DNA of 64,000 nt, taken from assembly GCF_964204645.1 (NCBI RefSeq), contig NC_134035.1, forward strand, positions 7,750,501-7,814,500. The letters are read 5' to 3'. Below are positions 10,232-22,020 of the stretch, one piece after another. The notes beneath the pieces are model-generated. The model was not told the origin of the DNA and made no database searches. It was given only the letters and a program-made list of their open reading frames with translations. The DNA is from Tubulanus polymorphus (lineage: Eukaryota; Nemertea; Palaeonemertea; Tubulaniformes; Tubulanidae). Made by a program: the position numbers and the translations under genes. Numbering within the stretch: position 1 is the stretch's first letter; each line of letters starts with the position of its first letter.

Positions 10232-10349
10232 GTCTACAGCACCCGGTATTCCCAGGCGGTCACCCATCCAAGTACTAAGCGGGCCCGACGTTGCTTAACT
10301 TCGGTGATCGGACGAGAACCGGTGCTTTCAACGTGGTATGGCCGTAGAC
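10232..10349 (-). rRNA. 5S: 5S rRNA variant, copy 19 (G71C)
   Basis: Helix V mismatch. Haplotype T/G/a/G/a with the usual aaaacatcc. Confidence 0.92.
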
Positions 10350-10788
10350 AACAAAACGTATAAATCTAACCGTTTTGATATTACCTTCTCGATAGGATCG
10401 CCACCTCAGCGAGGCATCCACTTTTTATGTCTCTTTTAACACAGTTTCAATTGCTCAACTGATAAAACCAGGTACAATTATCCATTCGCTCCATCGAAAG
10501 ATGTAGAAACAAACGCCTTTCCCTTCGCTCAAGGATCGGCGTTGAATAAGGCGGAGGAAACTATGAGAACAGCTACTTAGCAACACAATCTGTGACGTCA
10601 CATTACCAGAAAACATCCAATCTTCTATCTCTAACAAAGTACCGATTTGGGAATATATCTGCGACAACAAAATTTTGACACCTTCGTTCAACTAATGGCG
10701 TAAACAAACAAGCAAATAAACAAACAAATAAACGGCTGTTTGCGAGTGCTTTTAATTTTTGAAATAAATCGAGCAAAATTTGAAAAAA

Positions 10789-10906
10789 GTCTACAGCACC
10801 CGGTATTCCCAGGCGGTCACCCATCCAAGTACTAACCGGGCCCGACGTTGCTTAACTTCGGTGATCGGACGAGAACCGGTGCTTTCAACGTGGTATGGCC
10901 GTAGAC
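10789..10906 (-). rRNA. 5S: 5S rRNA, copy 20
   Basis: Canonical RNA. Haplotype L/ACC/t/G/a with agtaccg. Confidence 0.98.
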
Positions 10907-11343
10907 AACAAAACGTATAAATCTAACCGTTTTGATATTACCTTCTCGATAGGATCGCCACCTCAGCGAGGCATCCACTTTTTATGTCTCTTTTAACACA
11001 GTTTCAATTGCTCAACTGATAAAACCAGGTACAATTATCCATTCGCTCCATCGAAAGATGTAGAAACAAACGCCTTTCCCTTCGCTCAAGGATCGGCGTT
11101 GAATAAGGCGGAGGAAACTATGAGAACAGCTACTTAGCAACACAATCTGTGACGTCACATTACCAGAAAACGTCCAATCTTCTATCTAACAAAGTATCGA
11201 TTTGGGAATATATCTGCGACAACAAAATTTTGACGGCTTCGTTCAACTAATGGCGAAAACAAACAAGCAAATAAACAAACAAATAAACGGCTGTTTGCGA
11301 GTGCTTTTAATTTTTGAAATAAATCGAGCAAAATTTGAAAAAA

Positions 11344-11461
11344 GTCTACAGCACCCGGTATTCCCAGGCGGTCACCCATCCAAGTACTAAGCGGGCCCGA
11401 CGTTGCTTAACTTCGGTGATCGGACGAGAACCGGTGCTTTCAACGTGGTATGGCCGTAGAC
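11344..11461 (-). rRNA. 5S: 5S rRNA variant, copy 21 (G71C)
   Basis: Helix V mismatch. Haplotype T/G/a/G/a with aaaacgtcc as in copy 15, and ctaaccatttt at about -20. Confidence 0.92.
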
Positions 11462-11894
11462 AACAAAACGTATAAATCTAACCATTTTGATATTACCTTC
11501 TCGATAGGATCGCCACCTCAGCGAGGCATCCACTTTTTATGTCTCTTTTAACACAGTTTCAATTGCTCAACTGATAAAACCAGGTACAATTATCCATTCG
11601 CTCCATCGAAAGATGTAGAAACAAACGCCTTTCCCTTCGCTCAAGGATCGGCGTTGAATAAGGCGGAGGAAACTATGAGAACAGCTACTTAGCAAAACAA
11701 TCTGTGACGTCACATTACCAGAAAACATCCAATCTTCTATCTCTAACAAAGTATCGATTTGGGAATATATCTGCGACAACAAAATTTTGACGGCTTCGTT
11801 CAACTAATGGCGAAAACGAACAAGCAAATAAACAAACAAATAAACGGCTGTTTACGAGTGCTTTTAATTTTTGAAATAAATCGAGCAAAATTTG

Positions 11895-11900
11895 AAAAAT
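11895..11900 (-). terminator. Displaced terminator, copy 22
   Basis: A followed by T5 on the RNA strand. Confidence 0.85.
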
Positions 11901-12018
11901 GTCTACAGCACCCGGTATTCCCAGGCGGTCACCCATCCAAGTACTAACCGGGCCCGACGTTGCTTAACTTCGGTGATCGGACGAGAACCGGTGCTTTCAA
12001 CGTGGTATGGCCGTAGAC
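11901..12018 (-). rRNA. 5S: 5S rRNA, copy 22
   Basis: Canonical RNA with displaced terminator. Haplotype L/G/g/A/a with agcaaaacaatc; differs from copies 10, 17 and 24 at -13. Confidence 0.97.
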
Positions 12019-12457
12019 AACAAAACGTATAAATCTAACCGTTTTGATATTACCTTCTCGATAGGATCGCCACCTCAGCGAGGCATCCACTTTTTATGTC
12101 TCTTTTAACACAGTTTCAATTGCTCAACTGATAAAACCAGGTACAATTATCCATTCGCTCCATCGAAAGATGTAGAAACAAACGCCTTTCCCTTCGCTCA
12201 AGGATCGGCGTTGAATAAGGCGGAGGAAACTATGAGAACAGCTACTTAGCAACACAATCTGTGACGTCACATTACCAGAAAACATCCAATCTTCTATCTC
12301 TAACAAAGTACCGATTTGGGAATATATCTGCGACAACAAAATTTTGACACCTTCGTTCAACTAATGGCGTAAACAAACAAGCAAATAAACAAACAAATAA
12401 ACGGCTGTTTGCGAGTGCTTTTAATTTTTGAAATAAATCGAGCAAAATTTGAAAAAA

Positions 12458-12575
12458 GTCTACAGCACCCGGTATTCCCAGGCGGTCACCCATCCAAGTA
12501 CTAACCGGGCCCGACGTTGCTTAACTTCGGTGATCGGACGAGAACCGGTGCTTTCAACGTGGTATGGCCGTAGAC
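12458..12575 (-). rRNA. 5S: 5S rRNA, copy 23
   Basis: Canonical RNA. Haplotype L/ACC/t/G/a with agtaccg. Confidence 0.98.
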
Positions 12576-13008
12576 AACAAAACGTATAAATCTAACCGTT
12601 TTGATATTACCTTCTCGATAGGATCGCCACCTCAGCGAGGCATCCACTTTTTATGTCTCTTTTAACACAGTTTCAATTGCTCAACTGATAAAACCAGGTA
12701 CAATTATCCATTCGCTCCATCGAAAGATGTAGAAACAAACGCCTTTCCCTTCGCTCAAGGATCGGCGTTGAATAAGGCGGAGGAAACTATGAGAACAGCT
12801 ACTTAGCAAAACAATCTGTGACGTCACATTACCAGAAAACATCCAATCTTCTATCTCTAACAAAGTATCGATTTGGGAATATATCTGCGACAACAAAATT
12901 TTGACGGCTTCGTTCAACTAATGGCGAAAACGAACAAGCAAATAAACAAACAAATAAACGGCTGTTTACGAGTGCTTTTAATTTTTGAAATAAATCGAGC
13001 AAAATTTG

Positions 13009-13014
13009 AAAAAT
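13009..13014 (-). terminator. Displaced terminator, copy 24
   Basis: A followed by T5 on the RNA strand. Confidence 0.85.
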
Positions 13015-13132
13015 GTCTACAGCACCCGGTATTCCCAGGCTGTCACCCATCCAAGTACTAACCGGGCCCGACGTTGCTTAACTTCGGTGATCGGACGAGA
13101 ACCGGTGCTTTCAACGTGGTATGGCCGTAGAC
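13015..13132 (-). rRNA. 5S: 5S rRNA variant, copy 24 (C92A)
   Basis: C92A lies in the C box and the helix IV arm. Haplotype L/G/g/A/c with displaced terminator and agcaaaacaatc. Confidence 0.93.
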
Positions 13133-13569
13133 AACAAAACGTATCAATCTAACCGTTTTGATATTACCTTCTCGATAGGATCGCCACCTCAGCGAGGCAT
13201 CCACTTTTTATGTCTCTTTTAACACAGTTTCAATTGCTCAACTGATAAAACCAGGTACAATTATCCATTCGCTCCATCGAAAGATGTAGAAACAAACGCC
13301 TTTCCCTTCGCTCAAGGATCGGCGTTGAATAAGGCGGAGGAAACTATGAGAACAGCTACTTAGCAACACAATCTGTGACGTCACATTACCAGAAAACATC
13401 CAATCTTCTATCCAACAAAGTATCGATTTGGGAATATATCTGCGACAACAAAATTTTGACAGCTTCGTTCAACTAATGGCGAAAACAAACAAGCAAATAA
13501 ACAAACAAATAAACGGCTGTTTGCGAGTGCTTTTGATTTTTGAAATAAATCGAGCAAAATTTGAAAAAA

Positions 13570-13687
13570 GTCTACAGCACCCAGTATTCCCAGGCGGTCA
13601 CCCATCCAAGTACTAACCGGGCCCGACGGTGCTTAACTTCGGTGATCGGACGAGAACCGGTGCTTTCAACGTGGTATGGCCGTAGAC
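13570..13687 (-). rRNA. 5S: 5S rRNA variant, copy 25 (A59C, C105U)
   Basis: A59C as in copies 11 and 18. The added C105U leaves a G70-U105 wobble in helix V, which is likely tolerated. Haplotype C/A/a/G/a with gatttttg. Confidence 0.92.
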
Positions 13688-14124
13688 AACAAAACGTATA
13701 AATCTAACCGTTTTGATATTACCTTCTCGATAGGATCGCCACCTCAGCGAGGCATCCACTTTTTATGTCTCTTTTAACACAGTTTCAATTGCTCAACTGA
13801 TAAAACCAGGTACAATTATCCATTCGCTCCATCGAAAGATGTAGAAACAAACGCCTTTCCCTTCGCTCAAGGATCGGCGTTGAATAAGGCGGAGGAAACT
13901 ATGAGAACAGCTACTTAGCAAAACAATCTGTGACGTCACATTACCAGAAAACATCCAATCTTCTATCTAACAAAGTATCGATTTGGGAATATATCTGCGA
14001 CAACAAAATTTTGACGGCTTCGTTCAACTAATGGCGAAAACAAACAAGCAAATAAACAAACAAATAAACGGCTGTTTGCGAGTGCTTTTAATTTTTGAAA
14101 TAAATCGAGCAAAATTTGAAAAAA

Positions 14125-14242
14125 GTCTACAGCACCCGGTATTCCCAGGCGGTCACCCATCCAAGTACTAAGCGGGCCCGACGTTGCTTAACTTCGGTGA
14201 TCGGACGAGAACCGGTGCTTTCAACGTGGTATGGCCGTAGAC
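14125..14242 (-). rRNA. 5S: 5S rRNA variant, copy 26 (G71C)
   Basis: Helix V mismatch. Haplotype T/G/a/G/a with agcaaaacaatc, an allele otherwise tied to long units. Confidence 0.92.
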
Positions 14243-14681
14243 AACAAAACGTATAAATCTAACCGTTTTGATATTACCTTCTCGATAGGATCGCCACCTC
14301 AGCGAGGCATCCACTTTTTATGTCTCTTTTAACACAGTTTCAATTGCTCAACTGATAAAACCAGGTACAATTATCCATTCGCTCCATCGAAAGATGTAGA
14401 AACAAACGCCTTTCCCTTCGCTCAAGGATCGGCGTTGAATAAGGCGGAGGAAACTATGAGAACAGCTACTTAGCAACACAATCTGTGACGTCACATTACC
14501 AGAAAACATCCAATCTTCTATCTCTAACAAAGTACCGATTTGGGAATATATCTGCGACAACAAAATTTTGACACCTTCGTTCAACTAATGGCGTAAACAA
14601 ACAAGCAAATAAACAAACAAATAAACGGCTGTTTGCGAGTGCTTTTAATTTTTGAAATAAATCGAGCAAAATTTGAAAAAA

Positions 14682-14799
14682 GTCTACAGCACCCGGTATT
14701 CCCAGGCGGTCACCCATCCAAGTACTAACCGGGCCCGACGTTGCTTAACTTCGGTGATCGGACGAGAACCGGTGCTTTCAACGTGGTATGGCCGTAGAC
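14682..14799 (-). rRNA. 5S: 5S rRNA, copy 27
   Basis: Canonical RNA. Haplotype L/ACC/t/G/a with agtaccg. Confidence 0.98.
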
Positions 14800-15238
14800 A
14801 ACAAAACGTATAAATCTAACCGTTTTGATATTACCTTCTCGATAGGATCGCCACCTCAGCGAGGCATCCACTTTTTATGTCTCTTTTAACACAGTTTCAA
14901 TTGCTCAACTGATAAAACCAGGTACAATTATCCATTCGCTCCATCGAAAGATGTAGAAACAAACGCCTTTCCCTTCGCTCAAGGATCGGCGTTGAATAAG
15001 GCGGAGGAAACTATGAGAACAGCTACTTAGCAACACAATCTGTGACGTCACATTACCAGAAAACATCCAATCTTCTATCTCTAACAAAGTATCGATTTGG
15101 GAATATATCTGCGACAACAAAATTTTGACGGCTTCGTTCAACTAATGGCGAAAACGAACAAGCAAATAAACAAACAAATAAACGGCTGTTTACGAGTGCT
15201 TTTAATTTTTGAAATAAATCGAGCAAAATTTGAAAAAA

Positions 15239-15356
15239 GTCTACAGCACCCGGTATTCCCAGGCGGTCACCCATCCAAGTACTAACCGGGCCCGACGTTG
15301 CTTAACTTCGGTGATCGGACGAGAACCGGTGCTTTCAACGTGGTATGGCCGTAGAC
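15239..15356 (-). rRNA. 5S: 5S rRNA, copy 28
   Basis: Canonical RNA, but the 5' flank lacks 4 nt next to the start (gtagacaaacg for gtagacaacaaaacg). This moves the TATA-like element to about -22 to -29. Haplotype L/G/g/A/c; ctgaataaacc near 15462. Confidence 0.97.
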
Positions 15357-15789
15357 AAACGTATCAATCTAACCGTTTTGATATTACCTTCTCGATAGGA
15401 TCGCCACCTCAGCGAGGCATCCACTTTTTATGTCTCTTTTAACACAGTTTCAATTGCTCAACTGAATAAACCAGGTACAATTATCCATTCGCTCCATCGA
15501 AAGATGTAGAAACAAACGCCTTTCCCTTCGCTCAAGGATCGGCGTTGAATAAGGCGGAGGAAACTATGAGAACCGCTACTTAGCAACACAATCTGTGACG
15601 TCACATTACCAGAAAACATCCAATCTTCTATCTAACAAAGTATCGATTTGGGAATATATCTGCGACAACAAAATTTTGACAGCTTCGTTCAACTAATGGC
15701 GAAAACAAACAAGCAAATAAACAAACAAATAAACGGCTGTTTGCGAGTGCTTTTAATTTTTGAAATAAATCGAGCAAAATTTGAAAAAA

Positions 15790-15907
15790 GTCTACAGCAC
15801 CCGGTATTCCCAGGCGGTCACCCATCCAAGTACTAACCGGGCCCGACGTTGCTTAACTTCGGTGATCGGACGAGAACCGGTGCTTTCAACGTGGTATGGC
15901 CGTAGAC
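15790..15907 (-). rRNA. 5S: 5S rRNA, copy 29
   Basis: Canonical RNA. Haplotype T/A/a/G/a with ctaaccatttt at about -20; private gagaaccgct near 15568. Confidence 0.98.
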
Positions 15908-16344
15908 AACAAAACGTATAAATCTAACCATTTTGATATTACCTTCTCGATAGGATCGCCACCTCAGCGAGGCATCCACTTTTTATGTCTCTTTTAACAC
16001 AGTTTCAATTGCTCAACTGATAAAACCAGGTACAATTATCCATTCGCTCCATCGAAAGATGTAGAAACAAACGCCTTTCCCTTCGCTCAAGGATCGGCGT
16101 TGAATAAGGCGGAGGAAACTATGAGAACAGCTACTTAGCAACACAATCTGTGACGTCACATTACCAGAAAACATCCAATCTTCTATCTAACAAAGTATCG
16201 ATTTGGGAATATATCTGCGACAACAAAATTTTGACGGCTTCGTTCAACTAATGGCGAAAACGAACAAGCAAATAAACAAACAAATAAACGGCTGTTTACG
16301 AGTGCTTTTAATTTTTGAAATAAATCGAGCAAAATTTGAAAAAA

Positions 16345-16462
16345 GTCTACAGCACCCGGTATTCCCAGGCGGTCACCCATCCAAGTACTAACCGGGCCCG
16401 ACGTTGCTTAACTTCGGTGATCGGACGAGAACCGGTGCTTTCAACGTGGTATGGCCGTAGAC
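16345..16462 (-). rRNA. 5S: 5S rRNA, copy 30
   Basis: Canonical RNA. Haplotype T/G/g/A/c with cgcaacct in the upstream hairpin. Confidence 0.98.
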
Positions 16463-16899
16463 AACAAAACGTATCAATCTAACCGTTTTGATATTACCTT
16501 CTCGATAGGATCGCAACCTCAGCGAGGCATCCACTTTTTATGTCTCTTTTAACACAGTTTCAATTGCTCAACTGATAAAACCAGGTACAATTATCCATTC
16601 GCTCCATCGAAAGATGTAGAAACAAACGCCTTTCCCTTCGCTCAAGGATCGGCGTTGAATAAGGCGGAGGAAACTATGAGAACAGCTACTTAGCAACACA
16701 ATCTGTGACGTCACATTACCAGAAAACATCCAATCTTCTATCTAACAAAGTATCGATTTGGGAATATATCTGCGACAACAAAATTTTGACGGCTTCGTTC
16801 AACTAATGGCGAAAACAAACAAGCAAATAAACAAACAAATAAACGGCTGTTTGCGAGTGCTTTTAATTTTTGAAATAAATCGAGCAAAATTTGAAAAAA

Positions 16900-17017
16900 G
16901 TCTACAGCACCCGGTATTCCCAGGCGGTCACCCATCCAAGTACTAACCGGGCCCGACGTTGCTTAACTTCGGTGATCGGACGAGAACCGGTGCTTTCAAC
17001 GTGGTATGGCCGTAGAC
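16900..17017 (-). rRNA. 5S: 5S rRNA, copy 31
   Basis: Canonical RNA. Haplotype T/G/a/G/c; matches copy 39. Confidence 0.98.
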
Positions 17018-17456
17018 AACAAAACGTATCAATCTAACCGTTTTGATATTACCTTCTCGATAGGATCGCCACCTCAGCGAGGCATCCACTTTTTATGTCT
17101 CTTTTAACACAGTTTCAATTGCTCAACTGATAAAACCAGGTACAATTATCCATTCGCTCCATCGAAAGATGTAGAAACAAACGCCTTTCCCTTCGCTCAA
17201 GGATCGGCGTTGAATAAGGCGGAGGAAACTATGAGAACAGCTACTTAGCAAAACAATCTGTGACGTCACATTACCAGAAAACATCCAATCTTCTATCTCT
17301 AACAAAGTATCGATTTGGGAATATATCTGCGACAACAAAATTTTGACGGCTTCGTTCAACTAATGGCGAAAACGAACAAGCAAATAAACAAACAAATAAA
17401 CGGCTGTTTACGAGTGCTTTTAATTTTTGAAATAAATCGAGCAAAATTTGAAAAAA

Positions 17457-17574
17457 GTCTACAGCACCCGGTATTCCCAGGCGGTCACCCATCCAAGTAC
17501 TAACCGGGCCCGACGTTGCTTAACTTCGGTGATCGGACGAGAACCGGTGCTTTCAACGTGGTATGGCCGTAGAC
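17457..17574 (-). rRNA. 5S: 5S rRNA, copy 32
   Basis: Canonical RNA. Haplotype L/G/g/A/c with agcaaaacaatc and ccacatttta (shared only with copy 40). Confidence 0.98.
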
Positions 17575-18011
17575 AACAAAACGTATCAATCTAACCGTTT
17601 TGATATTACCTTCTCGATAGGATCGCCACCTCAGCGAGGCATCCACATTTTATGTCTCTTTTAACACAGTTTCAATTGCTCAACTGATAAAACCAGGTAC
17701 AATTATCCATTCGCTCCATCGAAAGATGTAGAAACAAACGCCTTTCCCTTCGCTCAAGGATCGGCGTTGAATAAGGCGGAGGAAACTATGAGAACAGCTA
17801 CTTAGCAACACAATCTGTGACGTCACATTACCAGAAAACATCCAATCTTCTATCTAACAAAGTATCGATTTGGGAATATATCTGCGACAACAAAATTTTG
17901 ACAGCTTCGTTCAACTAATGGCGAAAACAAACAAGCAAATAAACAAACAAATAAACGGCTGTTTGCGAGTGCTTTTAATTTTTGAAATAAATCGAGCAAA
18001 ATTTGAAAAAA

Positions 18012-18129
18012 GTCTACAGCACCCGGTATTCCCAGGCGGTCACCCATCCAAGTACTAACCGGGCCCGACGTTGCTTAACTTCGGTGATCGGACGAGAACC
18101 GGTGCTTTCAACGTGGTATGGCCGTAGAC
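18012..18129 (-). rRNA. 5S: 5S rRNA, copy 33
   Basis: Canonical RNA. Haplotype T/A/a/G/a with ctaaccatttt. Confidence 0.98.
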
Positions 18130-18566
18130 AACAAAACGTATAAATCTAACCATTTTGATATTACCTTCTCGATAGGATCGCCACCTCAGCGAGGCATCCA
18201 CTTTTTATGTCTCTTTTAACACAGTTTCAATTGCTCAACTGATAAAACCAGGTACAATTATCCATTCGCTCCATCGAAAGATGTAGAAACAAACGCCTTT
18301 CCCTTCGCTCAAGGATCGGCGTTGAATAAGGCGGAGGAAACTATGAGAACAGCTACTTAGCAACACAATCTGTGACGTCACATTACCAGAAAACATCCAA
18401 TCTTCTATCTAACAAAGTATCGATTTGGGAATATATCTGCGACAACAAAATTTTGACGGCTTCGTTCAACTAATGGCGAAAACAAACAAGCAAATAAACA
18501 AACAAATAAACGGCTGTTTGCGAGTGCTTTTAATTTTTGAAATAAATCGAGCAAAATTTGAAAAAA

Positions 18567-18684
18567 GTCTACAGCACCCGGTATTCCCAGGCGGTCACCC
18601 ATCCAAGTACTAAGCGGGCCCGACGTTGCTTAACTTCGGTGATCGGACGAGAACCGGTGCTTTCAACGTGGTATGGCCGTAGAC
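18567..18684 (-). rRNA. 5S: 5S rRNA variant, copy 34 (G71C)
   Basis: Helix V mismatch; last member of the G71C family in the window. Haplotype T/G/a/G/a. Confidence 0.92.
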
Positions 18685-19123
18685 AACAAAACGTATAAAT
18701 CTAACCGTTTTGATATTACCTTCTCGATAGGATCGCCACCTCAGCGAGGCATCCACTTTTTATGTCTCTTTTAACACAGTTTCAATTGCTCAACTGATAA
18801 AACCAGGTACAATTATCCATTCGCTCCATCGAAAGATGTAGAAACAAACGCCTTTCCCTTCGCTCAAGGATCGGCGTTGAATAAGGCGGAGGAAACTATG
18901 AGAACAGCTACTTAGCAACACAATCTGTGACGTCACATTACCAGAAAACATCCAATCTTCTATCTCTAACAAAGTACCGATTTGGGAATATATCTGCGAC
19001 AACAAAATTTTGACACCTTCGTTCAACTAATGGCGTAAACAAACAAGCAAATAAACAAACAAATAAACGGCTGTTTGCGAGTGCTTTTAATTTTTGAAAT
19101 AAATCGAGCAAAATTTGAAAAAA

Positions 19124-19241
19124 GTCTACAGCACCCGGTATTCCCAGGCGGTCACCCATCCAAGTACTAACCGGGCCCGACGTTGCTTAACTTCGGTGAT
19201 CGGACGAGAACCGGTGCTTTCAACGTGGTATGGCCGTAGAC
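19124..19241 (-). rRNA. 5S: 5S rRNA, copy 35
   Basis: Canonical RNA. Haplotype L/ACC/t/G/a with agtaccg. Confidence 0.98.
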
Positions 19242-19680
19242 AACAAAACGTATAAATCTAACCGTTTTGATATTACCTTCTCGATAGGATCGCCACCTCA
19301 GCGAGGCATCCACTTTTTATGTCTCTTTTAACACAGTTTCAATTGCTCAACTGATAAAACCAGGTACAATTATCCATTCGCTCCATCGAAAGATGTAGAA
19401 ACAAACGCCTTTCCCTTCGCTCAAGGATCGGCGTTGAATAAGGCGGAGGAAACTATGAGAACAGCTACTTAGCAACACAATCTGTGACGTCACATTACCA
19501 GAAAACATCCAATCTTCTATCTCTAACAAAGTATCGATTTGGGAATATATCTGCGACAACAAAATTTTGACGGCTTCGTTCAACTAATGGCGAAAACGAA
19601 CAAGCAAATAAACAAACAAATAAACGGCTGTTTACGAGTGCTTTTAATTTTTGAAATAAATCGAGCAAAATTTGAAAAAA

Positions 19681-19798
19681 GTCTACAGCACCCGGTATTC
19701 CCAGGCGGTCACCCATCCAAGTACTAACCGGGCCCGACGTTGCTTAACTTCGGTGATCGGACGAGAACCGGTGCTTTCAACGTGGTATGGCCGTAGAC
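19681..19798 (-). rRNA. 5S: 5S rRNA, copy 36
   Basis: Canonical RNA. Haplotype L/G/g/A/c with ctgaataaacc as in copy 28, but without the 4-nt flank deletion, which therefore arose after the duplication or was lost here. Confidence 0.98.
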
Positions 19799-20235
19799 AA
19801 CAAAACGTATCAATCTAACCGTTTTGATATTACCTTCTCGATAGGATCGCCACCTCAGCGAGGCATCCACTTTTTATGTCTCTTTTAACACAGTTTCAAT
19901 TGCTCAACTGAATAAACCAGGTACAATTATCCATTCGCTCCATCGAAAGATGTAGAAACAAACGCCTTTCCCTTCGCTCAAGGATCGGCGTTGAATAAGG
20001 CGGAGGAAACTATGAGAACAGCTACTTAGCAACACAATCTGTGACGTCACATTACCAGAAAACATCCAATCTTCTATCTAACAAAGTATCGATTTGGGAA
20101 TATATCTGCGACAACAAAATTTTGACGGCTTCGTTCAACTAATGGCGAAAACAAACAAGCAAATAAACAAACAAATAAACGGCTGTTTGCGAGTGCTTTT
20201 AATTTTTGAAATAAATCGAGCAAAATTTGAAAAAA

Positions 20236-20353
20236 GTCTACAGCACCCGGTATTCCCAGGCGGTCACCCATCCAAGTACTAACCGGGCCCGACGTTGCTT
20301 AACTTCGGTGATCGGACGAGAACCGGTGCTTTCAACGTGGTATGGCCGTAGAC
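20236..20353 (-). rRNA. 5S: 5S rRNA, copy 37
   Basis: Canonical RNA. Haplotype T/G/a/G/a with ctaaccatttt. Confidence 0.98.
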
Positions 20354-20790
20354 AACAAAACGTATAAATCTAACCATTTTGATATTACCTTCTCGATAGG
20401 ATCGCCACCTCAGCGAGGCATCCACTTTTTATGTCTCTTTTAACACAGTTTCAATTGCTCAACTGATAAAACCAGGTACAATTATCCATTCGCTCCATCG
20501 AAAGATGTAGAAACAAACGCCTTTCCCTTCGCTCAAGGATCGGCGTTGAATAAGGCGGAGGAAACTATGAGAACAGCTACTTAGCAACACAATCTGTGAC
20601 GTCACATTACCAGAAAACATCCAATCTTCTATCTAACAAAGTATCGATTTGGGAATATATCTGCGACAACAAAATTTTGACGGCTTCGTTCAACTAATGG
20701 CGAAAACGAACAAGCAAATAAACAAACAAATAAACGGCTGTTTACGAGTGCTTTTAATTTTTGAAATAAATCGAGCAAAATTTGAAAAAA

Positions 20791-20908
20791 GTCTACAGCA
20801 CCCGGTATTCCCAGGCGGTCACCCATCCAAGTACTAACCGGGCCCGACGTTGCTTAACTTCGGTGATCGGACGAGAACCGGTGCTTTCAACGTGGTATGG
20901 CCGTAGAC
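20791..20908 (-). rRNA. 5S: 5S rRNA, copy 38
   Basis: Canonical RNA. Haplotype T/G/g/A/c with cgcaacct; matches copy 30. Confidence 0.98.
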
Positions 20909-21345
20909 AACAAAACGTATCAATCTAACCGTTTTGATATTACCTTCTCGATAGGATCGCAACCTCAGCGAGGCATCCACTTTTTATGTCTCTTTTAACA
21001 CAGTTTCAATTGCTCAACTGATAAAACCAGGTACAATTATCCATTCGCTCCATCGAAAGATGTAGAAACAAACGCCTTTCCCTTCGCTCAAGGATCGGCG
21101 TTGAATAAGGCGGAGGAAACTATGAGAACAGCTACTTAGCAACACAATCTGTGACGTCACATTACCAGAAAACATCCAATCTTCTATCTAACAAAGTATC
21201 GATTTGGGAATATATCTGCGACAACAAAATTTTGACGGCTTCGTTCAACTAATGGCGAAAACAAACAAGCAAATAAACAAACAAATAAACGGCTGTTTGC
21301 GAGTGCTTTTAATTTTTGAAATAAATCGAGCAAAATTTGAAAAAA

Positions 21346-21463
21346 GTCTACAGCACCCGGTATTCCCAGGCGGTCACCCATCCAAGTACTAACCGGGCCC
21401 GACGTTGCTTAACTTCGGTGATCGGACGAGAACCGGTGCTTTCAACGTGGTATGGCCGTAGAC
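21346..21463 (-). rRNA. 5S: 5S rRNA, copy 39
   Basis: Canonical RNA. Haplotype T/G/a/G/c. Confidence 0.98.
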
Positions 21464-21902
21464 AACAAAACGTATCAATCTAACCGTTTTGATATTACCT
21501 TCTCGATAGGATCGCCACCTCAGCGAGGCATCCACTTTTTATGTCTCTTTTAACACAGTTTCAATTGCTCAACTGATAAAACCAGGTACAATTATCCATT
21601 CGCTCCATCGAAAGATGTAGAAACAAACGCCTTTCCCTTCGCTCAAGGATCGGCGTTGAATAAGGCGGAGGAAACTATGAGAACAGCTACTTAGCAAAAC
21701 AATCTGTGACGTCACATTACCAGAAAACATCCAATCTTCTATCTCTAACAAAGTATCGATTTGGGAATATATCTGCGACAACAAAATTTTGACGGCTTCG
21801 TTCAACTAATGGCGAAAACGAACAAGCAAATAAACAAACAAATAAACGGCTGTTTACGAGTGCTTTTAATTTTTGAAATAAATCGAGCAAAATTTGAAAA
21901 AA

Positions 21903-22020
21903 GTCTACAGCACCCGGTATTCCCAGGCGGTCACCCATCCAAGTACTAACCGGGCCCGACGTTGCTTAACTTCGGTGATCGGACGAGAACCGGTGCTTTC
22001 AACGTGGTATGGCCGTAGAC
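21903..22020 (-). rRNA. 5S: 5S rRNA, copy 40
   Basis: Canonical RNA. Haplotype L/G/g/A/c with agcaaaacaatc and ccacatttta. Confidence 0.98.

Larger units (their letters stand above)
8379..10930. repeat. 7-unit-period higher-order block, first copy (copies 16-20)
   Basis: Ordered unit types ACC-type, displaced-terminator, A59C, G71C, ACC-type. The same order returns 3893 bp later at copies 23-27. The terminator/A59C pair also occurs one further period earlier at copies 10-11. Boundaries are set by where alleles stop matching and are approximate. Confidence 0.75.
12272..14820. repeat. 7-unit-period higher-order block, second copy (copies 23-27)
   Basis: Repeats the unit order of copies 16-20. 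It has gained private changes: C92A in copy 24, C105U in copy 25, and agcaaaacaatc in copy 26. Confidence 0.75.
13923..17853. repeat. 8-unit-period duplication, first copy (copies 26-32)
   Basis: Copies 26-32 match copies 34-40 in order, including rare alleles: G71C, ctgaataaacc, ctaaccatttt, cgcaacct and ccacatttta. The offset is 4446 bp, or 4442 bp upstream of the 4-bp deletion beside copy 28. Differences include that deletion and A versus G at site 2 in copies 29 and 37. Confidence 0.85.
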
